64,000 nt of DNA from Methylolobus aquaticus (GTDB lineage: Bacteria > Pseudomonadota > Gammaproteobacteria > Methylococcales > Methylococcaceae): contig SEYW01000013.1 of the NCBI GenBank assembly GCA_004168015.1, positions 1 through 64,000 of the forward strand. The letters run 5' to 3'. The number at the start of each line of letters is the position of its first letter. Position 1 is the stretch's first letter. Under the pieces are notes generated by a model. That model was not told the DNA's origin and made no database searches. It was given only the letters and a program-made list of their open reading frames with translations. A program made the position numbers and the translations under genes. Shown here piece after piece: positions 54,168 to 62,307 of the stretch.

Positions 54168-54806
54168 CTAAGTTGGTGGAAACGGGCCGCCTTCCCGCAT
54201 CAGGCGCTCCACCCTTGCCAGGTTTTCAGGCGCGTTGACGTTCGCGAAAACGGCTGGAACGTCGCTGCAATCGGCAATCGCTAGGCGCTGTCCCGCCAGC
54301 CAGGCGTCGACCTTGCGACCTCCGTCGGCCAGGTAAGCCTCCAAGCTGGACTTCAGATTGCGGCGCGCCAGCATGAACACCGGCTGGAGCCGCACTCCAT
54401 CGTCAGGCACGCAGACGTCGGCGTCCTGAGCCGCCAGCGCATCGGGCAACCGCCGTAGCACGGCCTCCGTCATGAGCGGGGCATCGACCGGCAGCGTCAG
54501 GACATAATCCGATCGAGCGTACGCCAAACCGGCCAGCAGACCCGCCAGAGGCCCGTCGAAGGTATCCGTTGCATCGGGGATGACCGGATACCCAAAGGTC
54601 GCATAACGCTCGGCATTGCGATTTGCGTTGATTACCACAGATCCCGCCACGGCCTGCAGCAACGCCACCGCGTAGGTGACCAGCGGCCGCCCGCGACAGT
54701 CGATCAGCCCCTTGTCGATGCCGCCCAGGCGCCGCGCGCGCCCTCCGGCCAGCACGATGCCCGTGATCTGGGAACGATCGGGAAACAAAGTGCTCGGATT
54801 GGCCAC
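54168..54806 (-). CDS. mobA: Molybdenum cofactor guanylyltransferase MobA
   Basis: This 212-residue enzyme has the nucleotidyltransferase signature GIVLAGGRARRLGGIDKGLIDCRGRPL, and DGPLAGLLAGLAYARSDYVLTLPVDAPLM with the metal-binding Asp. It transfers GMP to molybdopterin-Mo to make the guanine dinucleotide cofactor. Start ATG 54806. The divergent DUF302 lipoprotein starts 41 bp away. Confidence 0.95.
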   Translation of the reverse strand: MANPSTLFPDRSQITGIVLAGGRARRLGGIDKGLIDCRGRPLVTYAVALLQAVAGSVVINANRNAERYATFGYPVIPDATDTFDGPLAGLLAGLAYARSDYVLTLPVDAPLMTEAVLRRLPDALAAQDADVCVPDDGVRLQPVFMLARRNLKSSLEAYLADGGRKVDAWLAGQRLAIADCSDVPAVFANVNAPENLARVERLMREGGPFPPT

Positions 54807-54847
54807 GCGGCTTTATAATTCGACGATTAAATGGAGAGGATGCTCCG

Positions 54848-55312
54848 ATGGTCAAGCCTGACCTCTGGCTTCTCGCCGGCTTGTCTGCCCTGCTCGGCGG
54901 CTGCAGCACGGCACTCTCGCCCAAGTCGGCGCCCGGATACTACGAAGCATCGACCACGAAGCCGTATGGCGACGTGATGGCCGAGTTGGAACTGGCAATC
55001 ACCGAGCGGAATTTCCGCATTACGGGCCACAACAAGATCGGCAGCGTGATCCGGGAACGCGATCATATCCCGTTTCCCGATTATGATACGGTGCAATTCT
55101 GTAACTTGACTCATGCCCGAGTGATGCTCGAGATCGAACCCGCAGCCGTGCGCTACATGCCCTGTAACGTCGCGGTACGTCAGCAAGGAGGCAAGGTCAT
55201 CGTGACGACCCACCTGTTGCCCACCGACTCGGCCAGCCCGGAGTTGAATGAGTTCGCGGTCAGGATGAACGACCAACTCAAGGCCATCGTCGATTTCGCT
55301 GTCGAGAACTGA
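54848..55312 (+). CDS. DUF302-domain lipoprotein
   Basis: This 154-residue protein has a lipobox LLGGC (Cys19) and a DUF302-like domain: YGDVMAELELAITERNFRITGHNKIGSVIRER, YDTVQFCNLTHARVMLEIEPAAVRYMPCNVAVRQ, and the C-terminal amphipathic helix NEFAVRMNDQLKAIVDFA. DUF302 proteins are small TTHA1732-like folds with unknown role, often near sulfur or redox genes. GAGAGGATG-type sequence precedes the start. Confidence 0.85.
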   Translation: MVKPDLWLLAGLSALLGGCSTALSPKSAPGYYEASTTKPYGDVMAELELAITERNFRITGHNKIGSVIRERDHIPFPDYDTVQFCNLTHARVMLEIEPAAVRYMPCNVAVRQQGGKVIVTTHLLPTDSASPELNEFAVRMNDQLKAIVDFAVEN

Positions 55313-55410
55313 ACCGCTTCACCTTCCCGTCCGAGCGAACCGGCACGACGTTTTGCTCCGACAGTCTTGACACCACCGCTCGCCACTAACCCGGAACATT
55401 TCCTAGACCC

Positions 55411-55920
55411 ATGAAAAACTGGCACGCCGGATGCGCTTATCCCCTACTGTTGTTGACCCTGGCAGCCACCGGCTGCCAACAGGAAGCGCCCCCGCCCGGC
55501 GAAGCCGCACCCGGGACGACGAGCCAGGCACCCGCGGCAGCCGGCGCCGATCGAACGGTGAACGATTTCCCGACCCTCGCACGCGTCGAGTATGTCCTGC
55601 AATGCATGCTCGAACACGGTGGACAGAACTACGACAACCTGTACCACTGCACCTGTGCCGCCGACACGATCGCGTCGAAGATGTCCTACGAAGAGTACAG
55701 CCAGTCGCTGACCTTTACCTACATGTTCTCGACGCCCGGGGAGAAAGGCGGTGAGTTTCGGGATCCCCCGGAATCGAAGCGCCTGCGGGACCTGTTGAAG
55801 GAATCCAAAGCACTGGCGCAGACTCGCTGCTTCCCCGAGATTGCCGGGGAGAGCCAAAAGGGCGGCGGCAAGAAGGAGCCAAGCCCATCCCGGCGGCAGG
55901 ACGACGGCGTCACGCCATAA
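55411..55920 (+). CDS. Hypothetical Cys-containing lipoprotein
   Basis: This 169-residue protein has a lipobox AATGC (Cys22) and a Pro/Ala-rich spacer. A compact domain follows: TLARVEYVLQCMLEHGGQNYDNLYHCTCAADTIASKMSYEEYSQSLTFTYM, with four Cys (including CTC and CF). A Lys/Gly/Ser-rich tail ends the protein. The Cys pattern suggests disulfides or a small haem/metal site, but there is no CxxCH. I do not recognise the family. It is convergent with and overlaps by 11 bp the next gene. Confidence 0.75.
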   Translation: MKNWHAGCAYPLLLLTLAATGCQQEAPPPGEAAPGTTSQAPAAAGADRTVNDFPTLARVEYVLQCMLEHGGQNYDNLYHCTCAADTIASKMSYEEYSQSLTFTYMFSTPGEKGGEFRDPPESKRLRDLLKESKALAQTRCFPEIAGESQKGGGKKEPSPSRRQDDGVTP

Positions 55921-56566
55921 CCGAATGAATGTGGCTGATCTTCCCCGCCTGACTCAGGCGATAGAACTTTCGCAGTTCAGTCACCATCTCGGCCTCGCGG
56001 CGCTGTTTCAGGTAGCTGTTCTCCAGGTTGAAACAGAAGCGGCCCGCGTAGTGGCTGGCATCCGCGTAGCGGGTACGGGACTCGCCGTCGAGGGTCTGAT
56101 CGAACACCGGTGAGTCAAACAGGCAGCGCCAGACGCGCTCGGACGAACGGGTCTTGCGCTGGCGCGAGAACAGTGACGACGCCAGCACGTATTTGTCGAC
56201 CTCGGCCTGCAGTTCGAGTTCGAGCAAGGTCACGCCGCGATCGCGGCTCGCATTCCAGCTCATGTAGAGGAAATGGCTGACGCCCTCCAGTGCCAGCAGG
56301 AAGTCCTCGAAGTTGTCGCGGTGCAGTTCGTCGAGCGGACAATCTTCCTCCAGACAGTCGAGAACTCCGCTGTCGAGATACAACGCGAGTTGCACCTCGT
56401 CACCATCCTGCGAGACCAGAAGCTTCTCCCGGTTCTCGCGCGGAGTCAGGCTCTCATCGAGCCGGCGCGCGATGTCGGGGTCGGTGATCACGAAGTCCTC
56501 GACCGCGTGCTCGACCTCGACGTGGTACAGACCTTCCAGCATTTTCTGCAGGACATTCAAGCGCAT
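55910..56566 (-). CDS. Conserved hypothetical protein, second of a two-gene unit
   Basis: This 218-residue soluble protein begins MRLNVLQKMLEGLYHVEVEHAVEDFVITDPDIARRL and ends QRREAEMVTELRKFYRLSQAGKISHIHSVM. Its middle (GDEVQLALYLDSGVLDCLEEDCPLDELHRDNFEDFLLALEGVSHFLYMSWNASRDRGVTLLELELQAEVDKYV) reads like a conserved regulatory or structural domain. I do not recognise the family. It starts 14 bp after the upstream gene, which should be co-transcribed. A longer in-frame start is rejected because it runs into that gene. Confidence 0.75.
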   Translation of the reverse strand: MRLNVLQKMLEGLYHVEVEHAVEDFVITDPDIARRLDESLTPRENREKLLVSQDGDEVQLALYLDSGVLDCLEEDCPLDELHRDNFEDFLLALEGVSHFLYMSWNASRDRGVTLLELELQAEVDKYVLASSLFSRQRKTRSSERVWRCLFDSPVFDQTLDGESRTRYADASHYAGRFCFNLENSYLKQRREAEMVTELRKFYRLSQAGKISHIHSVMA

Positions 56567-56580
56567 GGCACCGACCCCGT

Positions 56581-57213
56581 TCAGTTGGTACGGCGCGGGC
56601 TCGAGCCGGCGACCGGCTCGATGCCCAGTTTGCGCAAACGCTCGGCCGCGCGCCGGCTTCCGGTGCGTATCCAGATCTCGTACAGCCGCATGATGTCGGT
56701 GTCGGAGCTCAGCCGCGAGTTCTCGCCGACTTCGGCGAGAACGTCGACGAAGCTCGGGAATTTGTCCGACAACTCCCCGAAAATCCCCGAGAGAGCCCGC
56801 CCACGCACCGTTCCACGACTGAGATCGCACAGAAAACCGTAGGCACTCCCGCCCATCGCGATGTAGTAATCGACATCGACGACCTTCCGGTTGAGGCTGG
56901 AAGAGAACAGACCGGAAATCAGCAGCGCGACATCACCGAGGCGCTTCAAAGCGAACTGACGCTGCTCCGCCGACGTCGCCGCGACGGCCTCGGCGTAGAT
57001 CAGGGCCAGCGGTTTGAGATCGACGCCGTCGGGGGTTCGGGCGAACAGATTTTCGGCGTGGGTGTAGTGAGCCAGCAGGTTGACGACATAGAAGACGGTG
57101 TCTTCTGTCGCGTCCACCTTCTGGTTCGACAAGGCCGAGTGTATCGAATCCCTGAAATGCTCACGGACGTTGACGTCCGTAACCAAAGCTCCAACAGGAC
57201 AATCGGATGCCAT
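56581..57213 (-). CDS. Conserved hypothetical protein, first of a two-gene unit
   Basis: This 210-residue protein starts at ATG 57213 after AGGAGG with 8-bp spacing, the strongest ribosome site in this neighbourhood. It is mostly helical: VREHFRDSIHSALSNQKVDATEDTVFYVVNLLAHYTHAENLF, YYIAMGGSAYGFLCDLSRGTVRGRALSGIFGELSDKFPSFVDVLAEVGENSR. The C-terminal part (DIMRLYEIWIRTGSRRAAERLRKLGIEPV) resembles a helix-rich interaction motif. I recognise no named family. Presumably it acts with the product of the gene 14 bp downstream. Confidence 0.78.
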   Translation of the reverse strand: MASDCPVGALVTDVNVREHFRDSIHSALSNQKVDATEDTVFYVVNLLAHYTHAENLFARTPDGVDLKPLALIYAEAVAATSAEQRQFALKRLGDVALLISGLFSSSLNRKVVDVDYYIAMGGSAYGFLCDLSRGTVRGRALSGIFGELSDKFPSFVDVLAEVGENSRLSSDTDIMRLYEIWIRTGSRRAAERLRKLGIEPVAGSSPRRTN

Positions 57214-57404
57214 ATGCACAGCCTCCTGTGGGTTTCGTTAGGGAGGGATTCCCGGTCGCACAGCCACGGAAGGCAGGCTCCTTTGAATTCCTACGGCCTG
57301 AGCATAGCATTCACAAAAATGTCAAGAAAGGGGACGCCGCCGTTGCCACACGGAAACGGACTCTTGCCGCTTCCAGAGGCTCGACAATCGCTTTAGCCTT
57401 GTTA

Positions 57405-58247
57405 TTATTCGGGTAATAGCCAGTCGACGAGCCACTGTCCGTGCTTGCGGGGGCTCAGTACCGACCACAGCCACGGCAGGATCGTTGTCAGTTCCCCGTC
57501 CAACTGCCACGGCGGATTGATGATCAGCAAGCCGCTGCCCAGCAGTTTCCGGTCCGTGCCGGCGTCCGCCGTGCACAGCTCCAAACGCAACACTTTGCGG
57601 ATGCCCGAGATCTGGAGAGTGCGGTAGAACCGTTCCGTGGCTTTCCGGTCCTGGATCGGATGCCAGATCGCGTATTGCCCGGTCGGCCAGCGGAGCCAGG
57701 CTGCGTGGATCGCGTCGACGACCCGCTCCCGCTCTCCCTTCAACTCGAAGGCGGGATCGCACAGTACCAGGCCCCGCCGCTCGCGCGGCGGGAGGAAAGC
57801 CTTCAGCCCCTGATAGGCGTCCAGATGATGGACTCCAGCCTGCCGGTCGCCGGTGAACTGAGCGCGCAGGACGTCGATCTCGGTGGAATGCAGCTCACAC
57901 AACACCAGTCGATCCGCCGGCCGCGCCCACTGCCGGACGAGTAGCGGCGAGCCGGGATAGTGCCGCAACTCATCGCCGTCATTGATCGCCCGCACGGCCT
58001 CGAGATAGCGCCGGACGGCCGGTGGGGCGTCGGCCGCTCCCCAGACTCGAGCAATGCCCTGGCGGAACTCCGCGTTTTTTCGCGCCATGGCCGAGGTCAG
58101 GTCATAGCGACCCGCGCCGGCGTGCGTGTCCAGATAGCAGAAGGCGCCGTCCTTGCGCTGCAGCGCAGCGATCAATTCGGCCAGCACGACGTGCTTGAAC
58201 ACGTCGGCCGCATTCCCGGCGTGAAAGCCGTGTCGATAGCTCAGCAT
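57405..58247 (-). CDS. rlmJ: 23S rRNA (adenine2030-N6)-methyltransferase RlmJ
   Basis: This 280-residue enzyme begins MLSYRHGFHAGNAADVFKHVVL and has LDTHAGAGRYDL (SAM-binding motif), FTGDRQAGVHHLDAYQGLKAFLPPRERRGLVLCDPAFE, and GSGLLIINPPWQLD, all matching RlmJ. The catalytic motif usually written DPPY/F reads DPAF here (GAT CCC GCC TTC). ATG 58247 is used; a GTG six bases upstream is in frame. Confidence 0.94.
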   Translation of the reverse strand: MLSYRHGFHAGNAADVFKHVVLAELIAALQRKDGAFCYLDTHAGAGRYDLTSAMARKNAEFRQGIARVWGAADAPPAVRRYLEAVRAINDGDELRHYPGSPLLVRQWARPADRLVLCELHSTEIDVLRAQFTGDRQAGVHHLDAYQGLKAFLPPRERRGLVLCDPAFELKGERERVVDAIHAAWLRWPTGQYAIWHPIQDRKATERFYRTLQISGIRKVLRLELCTADAGTDRKLLGSGLLIINPPWQLDGELTTILPWLWSVLSPRKHGQWLVDWLLPE

Positions 58248-58286
58248 GCGCACAGCACCATGAGTCGATGGGATGCCCGAAAAAAG

Positions 58287-58316
58287 AAAGGCTCCGCCGT
58301 CGCCGGCGGAGCCTTT
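58287..58316 (-). terminator. Rho-independent terminator of groESL
   Basis: Two 13-bp arms (AAAGGCTCCGCCG at 58287-58299 and its complement at 58304-58316) flank a 4-nt loop. On the minus strand they are followed by CTTTTTTC. It lies 28 bp beyond the groEL stop. Confidence 0.9.
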
Positions 58317-58344
58317 CCTGCTTCCGATCCGATGGACGGATGGA

Positions 58345-59973
<1,629 letters not shown>

Positions 59974-60014
59974 TCATTTCCTCCGTTGGTTCGGGGTTCA
60001 AGCAAATTTCGAGA

Positions 60015-60305
60015 TCAAGCTTCGAGGACGCCCATGACGTCGTCTTCGCGCAGCATCAGGTAGTCGATGCCGTCGATCTTGACTTCGGTGCCGGAGTACT
60101 TGCCGAACAGAACCTTGTCGCCGACCTTGACGTCCAGGGCGCGCTTTTCGCCGCTGTCGAGCAGCTTACCGTTGCCGACCGCAATGACTTCACCCTGAAT
60201 CGGCTTTTCCTTCGCGGTGTCCGGGATCACGATTCCGCCCGGCGTAGTCTTTTCTTCCTCGAGGCGCTTGACGACGATGCGATCATGCAAAGGACGAATC
60301 TTCAT
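60015..60305 (-). CDS. groS: Co-chaperonin GroES
   Basis: This 96-residue protein begins [35 protein letters not shown] and has the mobile loop and DDVMGVLE C-terminus of GroES. It caps the GroEL ring. First gene of the operon, preceded by a heat-shock promoter and CIRCE-length element. Confidence 0.98.
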   Translation of the reverse strand: MKIRPLHDRIVVKRLEEEKTTPGGIVIPDTAKEKPIQGEVIAVGNGKLLDSGEKRALDVKVGDKVLFGKYSGTEVKIDGIDYLMLREDDVMGVLEA

Positions 60306-60362
60306 AATGACTCCCTGAGTTAAGGGTTGAGTTGATTGACGGTGTCGTAGTGAAAGCTGTGA

Positions 60363-60389
60363 TTAGCACTCACCACCGAGTGCTGCTAA
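60363..60389 (-). promoter_or_regulatory. CIRCE-like HrcA operator upstream of groES
   Basis: Read on the minus strand, the 27-bp element has a perfect CIRCE right arm GAGTGCTAA and a left arm TTAGCAGCA matching consensus TTAGCACTC at the first six bases. Overall length equals the canonical 9-9-9 layout. An inner perfect repeat GCACTC-N6-GAGTGC is also present. It sits just after the -10, where HrcA would block transcription. Confidence 0.65.
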
Positions 60390-60390
60390 C

Positions 60391-60419
60391 AATATATGCA
60401 CGCGGGTCGGCTTTTCAAG
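60391..60419 (-). promoter_or_regulatory. Heat-shock (sigma32) / sigma70 promoter of groESL
   Basis: On the minus strand CTTGAAA (60413-60419) is followed after 14 bp by CATATAT, matching the sigma32 pattern. The same stretch reads TTGAAA, 16 bp, TATATT (60391-60396) for sigma70. Both would start transcription at the CIRCE-like element. Confidence 0.65.
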
Positions 60420-60566
60420 TCCCCGCACCGAAAAAATTCCCCGCGCCGCCGACGCGTCGCCGAGTCACCAGCCACTACAGCGTGCGAGCATCGGGAAGGA
60501 AACGCCGCCCGCACGCTACAATACGGGGACGTCACAACCATCAAGTCAGTGGAGATTCAGTAAGCG

Positions 60567-61187
60567 ATGATCCGACCGACGATCGTTCTGTTCGACCTCG
60601 GCAAGGTTCTGGTCGACTTCGACTGGCAGGACGCCTTGCAGCGCATCGCGGCGGATGCCCGCGCGACACCCGATGAAATCGCACGCTTCATCGCCTCGAC
60701 GGATGTCATGCGACGGTACGAACACGGGCACATTACGAGTGACCGGTTCTTCGAAGAGGTTCAACAGGGCATAGGCTATCGAAGCGACAGCGAGACCTTT
60801 CGCCTAGCGTTCAGCGATATCTTTTCCGAAATCACGGACATGGTCGCCCTGCACTCCCGCCTTCGAGCGGCAGGGATTCGCAGCTGGATCTTTTCCAATA
60901 CCAACGACTGGGCCGTCACGCAGATTCGAGCCCGCTTTCCGTTCTTCGCCCATTTCGACGGATACTTCCTGTCCTACGAACTCGGAGCGATGAAGCCGCA
61001 CCCGGCCATCTACGAAGCGGCGGAGAGCGTCACCGGATGCCGCGGAGACGAGATTCTGTACATCGACGATCTTCCCGAAAACGTGGCGGCCGGCGCGCAA
61101 CGCGGCTGGCAGGTGATTCACCACGTATCCACGGACGCGACGATCGCGGCGGTCGAAGCGCGATTGCTGGACCCGTTCGCGGCGTGA
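60567..61187 (+). CDS. HAD-family phosphatase (YihX-like)
   Basis: This 206-residue HAD subfamily IA enzyme has motif I IVLFDLGKVLVDF (nucleophile Asp; Gly at the +2 position as in the YihX group), motif II SWIFSNTNDW, a Lys in ELGAMKPHPAIYEAA, and motif IV ILYIDDLPENVAAG. Family members dephosphorylate small sugar phosphates or nucleotides. Substrate is not predictable. Divergent from groES. Confidence 0.92.
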   Translation: MIRPTIVLFDLGKVLVDFDWQDALQRIAADARATPDEIARFIASTDVMRRYEHGHITSDRFFEEVQQGIGYRSDSETFRLAFSDIFSEITDMVALHSRLRAAGIRSWIFSNTNDWAVTQIRARFPFFAHFDGYFLSYELGAMKPHPAIYEAAESVTGCRGDEILYIDDLPENVAAGAQRGWQVIHHVSTDATIAAVEARLLDPFAA

Positions 61188-61309
61188 CTCCCGCGCGCGA
61201 GACCTGATGCGACGACGGTCCGAAGCCCGGTGCGGCCGCATCAGTGGGAACACAAAGACGCCTGGCCCGCAGGGCCGGCCCACACGTCCACCCGAACCCG
61301 GAGCAGCCG

Positions 61310-62218
61310 ATGCCCGAAATTGATCTACCCCTGCGACGCCGCGCGCTGGGCGCCTACCTCGGCCTGGCCGTCGGCGACGCCCTCGGGGCAACCGTCGAGT
61401 ATCTGACACCGGAGGAAATCCGCGAGCGGCATGGCATTCACGACCGCATGATCGGTGGCGGCTGGCTGGAGCTGAAGCCGGGTCAGGTGACCGATGCGAC
61501 CGAAATGTCGCTGGCGCTGGCCCAGGCCCTGATCGGGCACGGCGGATGGGACCTGAAGTCCGTGGCCGACGGCTTCGTGGACTGGTTTCGCGCGCGCCCG
61601 GTCGATGTCGGCCGCGCCTGCCGCCGCGGCATCACCCGCTACCTTCTGCATGGCACCGTGACCGGCCCGGTGAACGCGCGCGATGCCGGCAGCGCGGCCT
61701 GCGTCCGCAATCTGCCATTGGTCCTGCTGAACCTGGACGACGAGTCAAGGCTGATGGCGCAGACGCTCCAGCAAAGCCACATCACGCACAACAACCCCTA
61801 TTCCGACGCCGCGACCCAGGCGGTCGCCCTGATGGTCCTCGCACTGCTTCACGGTCAAGGCCTGGCTACTTGCCAAGGGATCGCGAACCGGCTCGTTGCA
61901 ACCTATCCCGCGTTCCGCTTCGACCCGTATCCGGGTCGCGCCGGCGGCTACGTCGTCGAAACATTTCAAACGGTTTGTCACTTCGTCTTCACGACGGACT
62001 CTTTCGAATCGTGCGTCATGGGCGCCGTGAACCGCGGCCAGGCAGCCGGCACCGTGGGCGCCTTGGCGGGCATGCTGGCCGGGGCCCACTACGGTGCCGC
62101 AGCCATACCCCATCGCTGGCTGGAGCGACTCGATACCGAAGTGAAGTCGCGCATCCTGGAACAGACACGCGCCCTGTTGCAATTGGGCCTGCCCGACCGA
62201 TCGCCGGCCCCACCATGA
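61310..62218 (+). CDS. DraG-like ADP-ribosylglycohydrolase homologue with altered active site
   Basis: This 302-residue protein follows the ADP-ribosyl-dinitrogen reductase hydrolase pattern: ALGAYLGLAVGDALGATVEYLTPEEI, MIGGGWLELKPGQVTDATEMSLALAQALI, RNLPLVLLNL, SHITHNNPYSDAA, AGMLAGAHYGA. Canonical enzymes bind two metals through TDDT near the N-terminus and a C-terminal DADT. Here these read TDAT (Ala63) and AAGT (Ala245, Gly247), so key ligands are missing. It may bind ADP-ribose without hydrolysing it. No nif or DRAT gene is nearby. ATG 61310 is chosen; an in-frame start at 61244 gives a less conserved extension. Confidence 0.88.
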   Translation: MPEIDLPLRRRALGAYLGLAVGDALGATVEYLTPEEIRERHGIHDRMIGGGWLELKPGQVTDATEMSLALAQALIGHGGWDLKSVADGFVDWFRARPVDVGRACRRGITRYLLHGTVTGPVNARDAGSAACVRNLPLVLLNLDDESRLMAQTLQQSHITHNNPYSDAATQAVALMVLALLHGQGLATCQGIANRLVATYPAFRFDPYPGRAGGYVVETFQTVCHFVFTTDSFESCVMGAVNRGQAAGTVGALAGMLAGAHYGAAAIPHRWLERLDTEVKSRILEQTRALLQLGLPDRSPAPP

Positions 62219-62307
62219 ACGAGGTCCGACAGGATCGAGGCAGCCAGGCTACCGGTTCGCGTACGGCACCGTAGGGAAGACGACGGTGGAAGGCGGTACC
62301 CGGAGGC

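Noticed and set aside
57303..57340. TTGACA and TATGCT on the minus strand upstream of the 56581-57213 gene
   Set aside because: The spacer is only 13 bp, too short for a standard promoter; TGCTATGCT could still be an extended -10, but support is thin.
61310..62218. Functional nitrogenase-reactivating DraG
   Set aside because: Canonical metal-ligand Asp residues are replaced and no nitrogen-fixation gene is nearby.
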